The notes below the pieces were generated by a model, which was given only the letters and a program-made list of their open reading frames with translations, ran no database searches and was not told the origin of the DNA. A DNA stretch of 64,000 nucleotides from CAYRUD01 sp964427425 (GTDB lineage: Bacteria > Chlamydiota > Chlamydiia > Chlamydiales > FEN-1388): positions 372,001 through 436,000 of the forward strand of contig CAYRUD010000014.1 in assembly GCA_964427425.1 (NCBI GenBank). The letters run 5' to 3'. The position numbers and the translations under genes are program-made. Below, piece after piece: positions 27,601 through 35,633 of this stretch (position 1 is the first letter of the stretch; each line of letters opens with the position of its first letter).

Positions 27601-27932
27601 CTTTCGAATAAAAAATCATTTATAAAAAACTCATCTAATCCAGACTTGAATGAGAAAAAGTATTGTAGTGAAGTAATACCGCCAATTGCGAAAATAGTTA
27701 ATCCTAGAAAACAGACTAAAGGGAGATAGAGATCGAAGAAGCAGCAGCTTAACGCTAACCCAGATAGTAAAAAGCAGACGGCAGCATTAAAGTGTAAAGG
27801 TGCGAGGTCTGGGGTAAGCTGCACTAAAGAGGGAATTTGGAAATACCAACCTATAAGTGTCGCTATACTAATAGTAATGCTTACAAATGCTGATATACTT
27901 ACGAAAAAATGCATGCGAGATGGTTTATCCAT
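24633..27932 (-). CDS. Membrane hybrid sensor histidine kinase with two receiver domains
   Basis: A 1099-residue hybrid kinase. Start ATG 27932 (MDKPSRMHFF) has GAGGAG upstream and is preferred over an upstream in-frame start at 28061. The order is: eight or so membrane helices (~10-275); an extracytoplasmic sensor stretch (~280-490) closed by another helix; a PAS domain (~530-650) ending in GAVMDITERK; HisKA with phospho-acceptor ISHELRTPLTSIKG (~623); HATPase_c with VRDEGPGIP and GTGLGLNISKAIVERHGG (to ~835); receiver 1 (ICEEDKE ... FVDSILPDGDG, ~856); and receiver 2 (HIEDDPDI ... LLDIGLPDGSG, ~987). It forms a phosphorelay with the CheY-like gene just downstream and probably with the HPt protein encoded divergently at 28079. 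The signal is unknown. Confidence 0.92.
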   Translation of the reverse strand: MDKPSRMHFFVSISAFVSITISIATLIGWYFQIPSLVQLTPDLAPLHFNAAVCFLLSGLALSCCFFDLYLPLVCFLGLTIFAIGGITSLQYFFSFKSGLDEFFINDFLFERTSAPGRMSVNTAVSFTFEGLSLLLLLIKSKEKWAYLLSIILSSLILAIGALSSIGYVIGLETTYAWGNWSFMSPQSAILFTFQGLTLLFIAESKLRKLAPTDATYAYPVSIAIIIFSLFGLLSQAIEKERTQQIIRTTQTEAVEFASVMQLMYRNHIAMVKRISDHLEKKEAWVLTNNYSIETLDDIKSIAVLSPKLDWQWIYQRNDIDETLLRDLPKNPNCQPSIHEAIRSQTPVIYPLFIKTDDTPQFLIFYPAIKNKVLQATFLLVVDMDVFLKNTLKNRSNNRYFIDIFYYDKQLFSWDPPADTPAKYKSEYLFEFENIKLLIQARPGIQYLKDTRLSHIGAYIFIAGLLIGIFAALYIRSYIQLRISLKEVKANEERFQLATKATSDIICDWDYIHDKIKISDNIRMLGYTAEDTDLFTREWWISHVHPDDREKVSTVEAKAIKNRSTHWSLEYSFSRADGTYIDVIDRAWLLYDDEGNPYRIIGAVMDITERKNIERMNNEFISIISHELRTPLTSIKGSLGLLLNRNAGELTDKAKTLLNICASNCDRLIRLINDILDVEKIKANKIEFNMQAIDLAELIWASHAANMAYSKNGTSIVIQDIPSSSIVTGDYDRLRQVLDNLLSNAFKFSPSNGKIYVSVEKKEGSYRVSVRDEGPGIPIEFQERIFQKFAQADSSSSRAKAGTGLGLNISKAIVERHGGSIGFTTGSSGTTFYFDLPALQTPSTNVAVAKDLAYQSMLKVLICEEDKEIAFQLQTLLQKENCLVDIATTITDTKNLLTSKRYDILFVDSILPDGDGIIFTKELKSDSRNKNLAIIILAGSRTKDEIEIPPKNSSIVEVLEMPFKHESLQKVIQKIQEQASSANPIKVLHIEDDPDILTLVKTLLSKEGSIEQATTIREAMSKLNDIDVDLVLLDIGLPDGSGLSLLPFINKRTNQIIPTVVFSAHEVPKEKLHFISYSLLKSATTNEKLLSIVRSVAKQN

Positions 27933-28078
27933 CAAGATGACTCCTCTCTTTATCGCCTCATTAATGTGGTCTATATACCAAAGGAAAGAATATGTATAAC
28001 CGATAATTTTAAAAATTATATTTTCATTTGTTTTCCTCGAGAGTATAGAGGATAGGAACACATGAATGCGGTGAATAC

Positions 28079-30109
28079 ATGGAAAGTCCCTCCTTAGATA
28101 GCTACCTCATCAAACTGAAAGAGCAATACAAGAAGACAATTCCAGAGAAGCTTTCTCGTGTAAAGCGGCTGATAGGTGATCTTCAAAAACAGCCATCCAA
28201 AGATAGTCTTTCGGCACTTCGAGCAGAAGTCCATAAAATTGCAGGAAATGCCGGAACGTACGGCTATCATGAGGTGAGTGCTCTTTGTAAGGATTTCGAG
28301 TCCCATCTTATTCACATATTGAGAGAAGCTGAGAAAACATCTTCTCCTTCCTATAGCTGTGATGAAAAAAAATCAGAGAAATTCTATGAGAGTCTAGAAC
28401 TTCTTTTTCAAAATGAAAGCTCCGCCAAGCAAGACACTTCAATAGTCTCGCAACCTCAAGTTCCACAAAAGCCTGTTGTCCTGATTGTCGATAGCGATGC
28501 TCATTTTTTAGAGCTCATTGAAAAGCAAAAAGAGAAAGTTCACTTTCAAATTGTAACACAAAATGATCCAGAAAAAGGATTAGATGCTTTATCAAAAGGG
28601 ACTATCCAGCCTGCAATGATAATAGCAGCTCGCCAGTTTGCCGAGAGCTCACTTACTGCGTACGATTTCTTTGAGGCAAAAAAGTCCATTCCTTACGGCC
28701 TTCTCATTGAGGAAGAGGATATGTCTACACGGCTTGAGGCAATTGAGCATAATGTTAATTTCATTTTCAAAAAGCCTGTAGCCATTGAGAAATTTTTAAG
28801 TATTATTGAGAGTAAGCTGCAGAATATGATAAAGACGGGATATAAGATCTTGGTCGTCGATGATGACCCAGACATTTGTAACTATCTGACAAACCACTTC
28901 ATAAGCCATGGTATAGATTGCAAATCGCTCTACAGTGGAGAAAAGATCTTTGAAGTCTTAAAAGAGTATCTTCCAGACGTTCTTCTCTTAGATATTCACC
29001 TTCCAAATTACGATGGCTTTAGTCTTTTGAAAGCAATCCGTAACGATAGCCTCTTAAAAAACTTGAGTATCGTTATCATTACAGGGAGCAATGAATCACA
29101 ACTCTTCGAACAGGCGTATGCTAAAGGCGCTGATGATTTCATCCAAAAGCCTTTTGATGATGCGGTCTTTATGAAGCGGGTCTTACGAATTCTTGAGCGC
29201 TCTAAAATATTGAGAAATGATGAAAAAGAAGATAGCACTACGGGACTCGATTCGAAGGAGGCGTTCATTTCTAAATTGAAGCTTCTGAAGAAAGCGGAAA
29301 AAGAAAGCACTATTCCAAAGATCTTAGTGTTTCTACAGATTGATTACTTTACGTCCCTTCAAACTGCGCTTACATCAGAAGAGATCCGAAAGCTCCTTCT
29401 TCATGTGACTAATTATATCTCTACGATGAGTGATCCTCCTCAAGAAAGCGGATATTTGGAAGATGGTCGATTCGGTCTTGTTTTTCACTCGCTCGATACC
29501 GATCATGTAGCGAATCAGGTGGATCAACTATTAAAAAACATAACTGATGATATGGGTGGATTTGCCTCTTCTCCTGTCGCTATCGCATTTATTGCGGGTC
29601 TTACCCAGCTGAAGTCTATCGAAAAATCTATAGCGGATTGCCAAGAGGCTCTTTTAGAGGCGCAGAGTTGTGTAAAGAAGAAATATGCACTTCGAGTGAG
29701 ATTGGAGGAAAAAGAAGGGGCTATAGTAAAGAATGAGTTGTGTCTCATAGAAGATGATCCAGACCTGATTCAATTAATAAGTTATTCACTAAAATCTAAC
29801 GGGCTTCACTGTAACGCTTTTTCCACTGGTAAAGAGGCTTTAGATTTTTTAAATCAACTCGATGTGAATCAACTGCCGTTAATTCTTTCAGACAGACTTT
29901 TGCCAGATATGGATGGGCTAGACATCTTTAGAAAGCTCAAGATGCGCTTTGGCAAGAATGTAAAAGTTATTTTTATGACCACTCTTTCAAATGAAAAAGA
30001 TGTGATGGAAGGGTTGAAAGAGACTCCTCTAGATTATATTACAAAGCCGCTGAATATTCCGATACTTGTCCAAAAGGTGAAAAACTTTTTTGCTCTGCCG
30101 CGGGACTAG
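28079..30109 (+). CDS. HPt - receiver - degenerate GGDEF - receiver phosphorelay protein
   Basis: A 676-residue multidomain protein: HPt domain (~1-105) with phospho-acceptor His in EVHKIAGNAGTYGYHEV (~51); a degenerate receiver (~130-255, acidic residues partly lost); a full receiver (~258-375, VVDDDPDI, VLLLDIHLPNYDG, FIQKPFDD); a degenerate GGDEF-like domain (~385-545) whose signature is LEDGRFGLVF instead of GGDEF, so it should not make c-di-GMP; and a last receiver (~555-676, IEDDPDL, LSDRLLPDMDG, TKPLN). It is divergent from the hybrid kinase and first in an operon with HEAT and GT2 genes, which suggests that it controls polysaccharide synthesis by protein contact. Confidence 0.9.
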   Translation: MESPSLDSYLIKLKEQYKKTIPEKLSRVKRLIGDLQKQPSKDSLSALRAEVHKIAGNAGTYGYHEVSALCKDFESHLIHILREAEKTSSPSYSCDEKKSEKFYESLELLFQNESSAKQDTSIVSQPQVPQKPVVLIVDSDAHFLELIEKQKEKVHFQIVTQNDPEKGLDALSKGTIQPAMIIAARQFAESSLTAYDFFEAKKSIPYGLLIEEEDMSTRLEAIEHNVNFIFKKPVAIEKFLSIIESKLQNMIKTGYKILVVDDDPDICNYLTNHFISHGIDCKSLYSGEKIFEVLKEYLPDVLLLDIHLPNYDGFSLLKAIRNDSLLKNLSIVIITGSNESQLFEQAYAKGADDFIQKPFDDAVFMKRVLRILERSKILRNDEKEDSTTGLDSKEAFISKLKLLKKAEKESTIPKILVFLQIDYFTSLQTALTSEEIRKLLLHVTNYISTMSDPPQESGYLEDGRFGLVFHSLDTDHVANQVDQLLKNITDDMGGFASSPVAIAFIAGLTQLKSIEKSIADCQEALLEAQSCVKKKYALRVRLEEKEGAIVKNELCLIEDDPDLIQLISYSLKSNGLHCNAFSTGKEALDFLNQLDVNQLPLILSDRLLPDMDGLDIFRKLKMRFGKNVKVIFMTTLSNEKDVMEGLKETPLDYITKPLNIPILVQKVKNFFALPRD

Positions 30110-30117
30110 TAATACGT

Positions 30118-31167
30118 ATGCTATATGAAGTATTTGCTTTTCTTGTTCTTATCCTTCAGTTCTTAATCCTCTTTACCGGCTTTTTTGTGATCGTCTCTTT
30201 CCGTTTCATTTCGAACGTGAGAAGAAGCCGAGCTCAAAAAATCAGGGAGAAGCTGAAGAAAAGTGTCTTTGATAGTTTGATGCAGCAGCAATCAGCATCG
30301 CAAGATACTCAGATCGATTTCTCTTCTATATCTTGGCAAGATATTATCGCGATTGTTGAGGAAATAGATCAAAAAATTCAGGATCAATCCTGGGATGTTT
30401 TAAAGGAACAAATACTGAAAAAATATACTTTAAAAAAGGCGAGGCAAAGCTGTAAGAGCTCTGCTTGGATGAAGCGTTCATTTGCTTTAAGAGCCTTCGA
30501 GATTCTTCACTTGGAGGAAGATGAAGAAGTAGTAATTCATCTTTTACGTGACAGCCACTTCCTTGTCCGACTTCGTGCGGCGTATGCTGCAAGTGCATAT
30601 ATTTCTCAAAATGCCCTTATAGGGGTACTTAAAACTATGGCGAACGAGAATCCCTTCGCAAGGCTTTTCTTCAGAGATATTTTTTGTCATAGTCGCAATA
30701 AAATAAAAATCATAAAGCTTCTTCAAAATCTTTATGAGTCTATTGATGATAATCTAAAGGCTATAGCGCTTGATATAATATCCTTACAAACTGATGAGAG
30801 GCTTTTCCATATATCACAAAAAGCGTCTCAGTCTAGTGATTATTGCACAAGACAGATAGCAGTCCGGGCTATTTCTCTTTTCCCAAGAAAGGAGAGTGAA
30901 GAGATTATTTTAAAAGCGTTAAGCGATGAATCGATTGAGGTTCAGATAGAAGCATGTAAGGGAGTTGCTAAATTACAGATCACTCAAGCCGTCTCGCATT
31001 TATTGGAGATGCTCTCTCACCCTAATTGGTGGCTTCGCTTCCAAGCAGCTTTAACATTAAGGGAGTTTAATGACAGCGGAAAAGAGCTTCTTGCTCTACA
31101 AGATCCAGATATCAGCCGCGAGGCTTACGAAATTGCTCAATATGTTTTATCTCTACCCGCAGTCTGA
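30118..31167 (+). CDS. Membrane-anchored HEAT-repeat protein
   Basis: A 349-residue protein with one N-terminal transmembrane helix (about residues 5-31) and a cytoplasmic helical solenoid. HEAT-like repeats are visible from ~120 on, for example VVIHLLRDSHFLVRLRAAYA and VSHLLEMLSHPNWWLRFQAA. It starts 8 bases after the phosphorelay gene and ends 20 bases before the GT2 gene, so all three form one operon. HEAT proteins next to GT2 synthases are known from exopolysaccharide clusters in other bacteria. A scaffold linking the regulator and the synthase is my inference. Confidence 0.82.
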   Translation: MLYEVFAFLVLILQFLILFTGFFVIVSFRFISNVRRSRAQKIREKLKKSVFDSLMQQQSASQDTQIDFSSISWQDIIAIVEEIDQKIQDQSWDVLKEQILKKYTLKKARQSCKSSAWMKRSFALRAFEILHLEEDEEVVIHLLRDSHFLVRLRAAYAASAYISQNALIGVLKTMANENPFARLFFRDIFCHSRNKIKIIKLLQNLYESIDDNLKAIALDIISLQTDERLFHISQKASQSSDYCTRQIAVRAISLFPRKESEEIILKALSDESIEVQIEACKGVAKLQITQAVSHLLEMLSHPNWWLRFQAALTLREFNDSGKELLALQDPDISREAYEIAQYVLSLPAV

Positions 31168-31187
31168 TGATTACTGAGGTTTAAGTA

Positions 31188-32621
31188 ATGTACGAGTCTC
31201 CATTTACTCTATCCTTATGGGCTCTTTTTATCGAAGGCGCCAAGGATACTATTTTCTATTACTTTCTCTTTATCAACTCCTGTTATCTTTTGCTTGTATT
31301 CTATGCGGCTTATGCCCTTATGGTGCGTTATAGAGAGGTTCAGGCAGAGAATGTCCATGATATCCTTACATCAGACTCTTTACCTGTCATCACGTTTATT
31401 GTCCCATCATATAATGAAGAAAAAAATATTCTTAGCACTATCTCGAACATTAGACAAATCTCTTATCGTCATAAACAAATCATCGTGGTTAATGACGGCT
31501 CTTCCGACAATACTCTTTCACTCCTACAACATCATTTCTCCTTAGTAAGAATTTCCCCTAGTTATCCTGGAACCATCCAGACCCAGCAAGTCAAGAACTT
31601 CTATAAGAGCACTCTAGTCAATAATCTCATGGTTATTGATAAGGCAAATGGCGGCAAAGCCGATGCTTTAAATGCAGGAATCAATGCTCTAACGGGACCT
31701 TTATTCGTCTGTATCGATAGTGACACGTTGATAGATGAGCATGGAATCAACCAACTTATTCGTCCCTTCCTTATGGATTCGGCAACGGTGGCGGCTGGCG
31801 CAAGTGTCCGTATTGTCAATGGCTGTACTATTGATCAAGGACATATAACTCATGTCGGCTTTCCAAATAGACTTCTCTGTCAAATACAAGCAGTTGAATA
31901 CTTAAGAGGATTCTTTATAGGGCGTTTGGGATGGAACTGGACCAGGGGCTCGCTTATTGTTTCAGGGGCATTTTCCTTATTTAAAACAGATATTGTACGA
32001 GAGATCGGTGGCTATGAGGTGAATACAGTAGGCGAAGATATGGAGATCATTGTCAGGCTCCATCGGTATATGCTCGAGAAAAAACGCCCTTATAAAATTG
32101 CGTTCATTCCAGACCCAATAGCTTGGACAGAAGCTCCTGAAAAATTGAAACTTTTGGGAAAGCAGCGAACTCGTTGGCATGAGGGGCTTATTCAGTCTCT
32201 TTGGAAGCATAAAAGGATGCTCTTCAATCCTAGGTATAAGGTAGTAGGGCTTATCACATTTCCTTTCTATGTTTTGGCCGAGCTGATTTCTCCTTTGATT
32301 GAGCTTATGGGGTATGTCACTTTAGCGAGTGATTATTTTTCAGGAAGATTAGATTGGAGTTATGCTTGGATATTCATCGTCATTTGCTGGGGGTTTGCGA
32401 CTAAACTGGCTCTCATGAGTATTATTTTCGAGGAGATGACTTATAGAAGATATGGAGGTGTTAAGCACATATTTCTCATGTTGTACGCTTCCTTAGTTGA
32501 GAATGTTGGATATCGACAATGGCTTATGGTATGCCGTTTGAAAGCTTTCAAATCAGCATGGAAGAAGGGCAGTAGATGGACCAACTTAGCCCGAGTCGGC
32601 TACGGCAAAGTGAGGAAGTGA
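31188..32621 (+). CDS. Processive family-2 glycosyltransferase (PgaC/IcaA-like)
   Basis: A 477-residue inner-membrane synthase with a hydrophobic N-terminal helix (~18-45), a GT2 catalytic domain and three or more C-terminal helices (~345-460). Motifs are FIVPSYNEEKN (~69), VVNDGSSDNTL (~101), CIDSDTLID (DxD, ~174), GEDMEI and QRTRWHEG (QxxRW, ~324), the mark of processive polysaccharide synthases such as PgaC, hyaluronan or cellulose synthase. The polymer is not identifiable; poly-N-acetylglucosamine is one option. It is the last gene of the operon 28079-32621 and converges with the TPR/beta-barrel gene, with 9 bases between stops. Confidence 0.9.
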   Translation: MYESPFTLSLWALFIEGAKDTIFYYFLFINSCYLLLVFYAAYALMVRYREVQAENVHDILTSDSLPVITFIVPSYNEEKNILSTISNIRQISYRHKQIIVVNDGSSDNTLSLLQHHFSLVRISPSYPGTIQTQQVKNFYKSTLVNNLMVIDKANGGKADALNAGINALTGPLFVCIDSDTLIDEHGINQLIRPFLMDSATVAAGASVRIVNGCTIDQGHITHVGFPNRLLCQIQAVEYLRGFFIGRLGWNWTRGSLIVSGAFSLFKTDIVREIGGYEVNTVGEDMEIIVRLHRYMLEKKRPYKIAFIPDPIAWTEAPEKLKLLGKQRTRWHEGLIQSLWKHKRMLFNPRYKVVGLITFPFYVLAELISPLIELMGYVTLASDYFSGRLDWSYAWIFIVICWGFATKLALMSIIFEEMTYRRYGGVKHIFLMLYASLVENVGYRQWLMVCRLKAFKSAWKKGSRWTNLARVGYGKVRK

Positions 32622-32630
32622 GGAATTTCT

Positions 32631-35246
32631 TTAAAATTGATATGTCAGGCCGATTCGAAAAGCCCAAGTTGTATAATGTTGGCTGTCTTTGGAGAATTGC
32701 CCCTCAATTTCAAAAAGGAGCTTATCTTCAATTCTTTTTCTAAATATTGCCTGGACGACATGCATTCTAAGGTGCTGTATTTTCTTTCCTGCATTTGTTT
32801 GTACAGGCTCAATCGTCTCTGTAGCTGTTGCGGGCTGTGGTTGAGAGCCATTAGAGAGTTGCTGCTCAAACCTTTTATAGACGGTGCGTCTCAAACCAAA
32901 AGAGTACGTAAGATCGTACTCGAAGCCATTTGGCTTTCTCTTATTGTAATGTAAAATTGCCCAATTCGTGTGCTGGTTTTTAAATGAGTAGTAAGAGTCG
33001 ACTTGTCGATTAAACTTTATCCAATCAAATTGGTAGCGGAGCGTCAGATCTCTTCCTAACCCAAAGAGGCCTGTTTGGGCCCAGAGGGTGGCTTTCTTTT
33101 GATTGTTGCGGTGGGGGTCATGATACGAGATAAAGCTTCCTTCAAGTCCTATCGCTCTCCAATTTTTAAACTCATGCTGGTAGTTTCCCTGGACGTGATT
33201 TCTTGTGATTAATTTTGCCGTCTCTTTTTTAAATTCTTTAATGATCATCGAATCGGTTACTATCCCAACGCTTCCTCGATCGGCTCCGTTTCGGTAGATA
33301 AATGATAAAGATGGTTCTAGTCGATTCTCATCCTTTGTCTTCAGAAGCGCTTTTTTCTTAAATGGAGATGGAAGAGACAGAGCAAGTTCCGCTCGAGCTC
33401 TCCAATGATCTGTAATGAGGAAATCGGCCTTTCCTTTTAAGGTCCGAACTTTTGATGAGTAGACAATCTGATGATTGAGAAGATCATCTTGCTGCTCTGT
33501 TCGAAGTTCATAAGAAAGAGAAAATAGAAGTGGGTCCTTTTTATGGGTCTTTAAAGGCCATAGAAGAGTAACTTTATCTGCCTGATTCTTTAAACGGGCA
33601 TTCCATTTATGTCCAAAGAGTTCTTTTTGCTTTTCTTGTTCTTTTCGTGTCTCAATCTGAAGTCTTGGATCTGTATATTGTCGAATATCAAAAATGCGTG
33701 AGTGATAGATGGGATTTTCAGGATCTATTTTTATAAGCTCTTTGTAGAGCAGGTTTGCTTCTTGATATGACTTCTGCCTCATCTTTATCTGGGCAAGTTG
33801 CCAAAGAGACTCTTTGTTATCTGACTGGTTGCCGAGGGCATTTTTGAATAACTCTTCAGCTTCATTATCCTTTTTCTCATATGTGTAGATCTTCCCAAGG
33901 CCGGATAGCGCATCCACTTGTTGAGGAGCTCGTTCTAGAACTGCTTTGAAAAGTCTTTTGCTCTCTGCGTAATTCTTTTCCTGAAGATATATATAAGCGA
34001 GGTTAACTCGTGCGTCGTCATTGAGAATATCAAGTTTGAGAGCTTGTATATAAAGATCTTTTGCTTGCTGTAGATGACCTAGGGCCATGTACTGATAGCC
34101 TAAGCGGTTTGTAAATTCAGAGTTATTTGGAAATTTAGCAACAAGCTCTTGGTATAACTTAAGGGCTTGCCGGTGACTGCCATCTTTATCAAGCTCTTTT
34201 GCTTTATTACTTAAGTCATGGTAATAGCCACTGTCGAGGCTGCTGCTCACTAATTTTTGAATTTTCTTTAAAAGGTCGTGTGCTTCTTCAGAATCAGGTT
34301 CAGCTTGAAGAACTTCTTCTAAGAGAGGCTTACTTTTTTCATAATCCAATTCTTGAGCGTATATTTTGGCCAGCTCAATCTTTATTACGATATTTGAAGG
34401 ATCAATCTTCAAAGCCTCACGATAGACATTTTTTGCTGCTTCATAGTCACCGGAATCATAAAGAGCTCTGCCTTGGAAGAGTAAGTAGTGTTCATCTCGA
34501 GGATAGATTTTATGAAAGGCCTCATAGATCTTTATGACTTCTTTCCGCTCCTGTTTAAAGGCGTCTTGTAAGGTGACCTGTAATGGATATTTCTCTTCTT
34601 CTTGAAGTTGATCTTCTGATTTTTGGTATGTGCTCTCGTAAGGATTCTTCCTTTCTAGTGTTTGATAAATTTCGCGAGCTTGATCATATTTGCCCTCATA
34701 GATCAGAATTTCAGCATATCCATCGAGCGATTTCTCGTGAGTTGGATCTTCTTCGAGAGCTCTTTGATAAATTTCTTTAGCCTCTTGAACATCGCCGACC
34801 AAAAATTCGATCTGGGCGATACCTGCGATTGCATCAAGATTGTCGGGGGAGTAGTTTAAGATATTTTGAAAAAGTTGCTTACTCTTTCTAAAATTCTTTT
34901 CTGCAAGATATGTGTATCCTAGTTGAACACCTGCATCGAAAAAGCGAGGTTTGAGCTTTAAACACTCTAAAAGGGCCTCTTCTGATTTTTTATTCTCGCC
35001 TTGAAGGGCGTAGAGCTTTCCTAAGTGGAAATAGAGCTGTGCGCTGTTTGGAAAAGCGGGCTTTAGTTCTTCATATAATTTAATAGCCTTTTCTATCTGT
35101 CCATGTCTTTCAGCTCGATCAGCATCGATAACCATCTGATAAGTAGACCAAGAGAATCGAGAGGGAGCGGCATAGAGCTCAGTGCAAAAGAGCGTACTAA
35201 GAGAAAGAATGAACGATTGAAGCGAGTACCTTCTCAGTTTTGGCAT
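32631..35246 (-). CDS. TPR-rich outer-membrane beta-barrel protein (PgaA/YaiO-like)
   Basis: An 871-residue protein with an N-terminal signal peptide (~1-26, ending LYAAPSRF), about 14 tetratricopeptide repeats (~30-540, such as AQLYFHLGKLYALQGENKKS and NLDAIAGIAQIEFLVGDVQE), and a C-terminal ~280-residue region of alternating beta strands ending in a C-terminal Phe (TYQF), as in outer-membrane barrels. The layout matches PgaA- and YaiO-type export proteins for exopolysaccharide. Standing next to a processive GT2 supports a role in polysaccharide passage across the outer membrane. It is transcribed opposite to the synthase. Barrel identity is inferred from composition and the C-terminal residue. 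Confidence 0.83.
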   Translation of the reverse strand: MPKLRRYSLQSFILSLSTLFCTELYAAPSRFSWSTYQMVIDADRAERHGQIEKAIKLYEELKPAFPNSAQLYFHLGKLYALQGENKKSEEALLECLKLKPRFFDAGVQLGYTYLAEKNFRKSKQLFQNILNYSPDNLDAIAGIAQIEFLVGDVQEAKEIYQRALEEDPTHEKSLDGYAEILIYEGKYDQAREIYQTLERKNPYESTYQKSEDQLQEEEKYPLQVTLQDAFKQERKEVIKIYEAFHKIYPRDEHYLLFQGRALYDSGDYEAAKNVYREALKIDPSNIVIKIELAKIYAQELDYEKSKPLLEEVLQAEPDSEEAHDLLKKIQKLVSSSLDSGYYHDLSNKAKELDKDGSHRQALKLYQELVAKFPNNSEFTNRLGYQYMALGHLQQAKDLYIQALKLDILNDDARVNLAYIYLQEKNYAESKRLFKAVLERAPQQVDALSGLGKIYTYEKKDNEAEELFKNALGNQSDNKESLWQLAQIKMRQKSYQEANLLYKELIKIDPENPIYHSRIFDIRQYTDPRLQIETRKEQEKQKELFGHKWNARLKNQADKVTLLWPLKTHKKDPLLFSLSYELRTEQQDDLLNHQIVYSSKVRTLKGKADFLITDHWRARAELALSLPSPFKKKALLKTKDENRLEPSLSFIYRNGADRGSVGIVTDSMIIKEFKKETAKLITRNHVQGNYQHEFKNWRAIGLEGSFISYHDPHRNNQKKATLWAQTGLFGLGRDLTLRYQFDWIKFNRQVDSYYSFKNQHTNWAILHYNKRKPNGFEYDLTYSFGLRRTVYKRFEQQLSNGSQPQPATATETIEPVQTNAGKKIQHLRMHVVQAIFRKRIEDKLLFEIEGQFSKDSQHYTTWAFRIGLTYQF

Positions 35247-35633
35247 CGGTTTCTTGTATTCTCTCTTAATTAAGTCTTTTATTTTGACAAGCTTTCAATG
35301 GACGAATTAATCAACAAAATTCTTTAACCTGTAAAAGAGATGAGGGTTTTTTCTCAAGCATCAAAAGAGTGTTTGAATCAAAAATAGCCCATGAGCTTCA
35401 CCTCTTTTAATGTCCATATTCTTTTTTTTAGTATTCGGGTTGATTTTTGCTTTACGTAGTTGTTATACGGAGAAAAGTTCAAAAAATTGTAATACATCTT
35501 AAGCAAGATGCTCGTGCAAGAGAGGATTTTAGTGTTTAGGTGACTAGTTTCAATCACGCACGGCTTTCGTTTGTTCTGGATGTTTACGAATCCATAAAAG
35601 TTGCAAGTCCCACTCAGCGAGGGTAAGTCTCAT
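35247..35633. other. Divergent promoter region
   Basis: About 390 bases between the TPR/barrel gene and the PPR-like giant gene with no gene visible. A possible plus-strand promoter is TTGATT (at ~35439) with TATACG about 18 bases later. T-rich runs are frequent. No conserved structure is seen. Confidence 0.35.

Noticed and set aside
34199..34537. Plus-strand ORF of 112 codons within the TPR gene
   Set aside because: It is a shadow of the TPR repeats on the minus strand.
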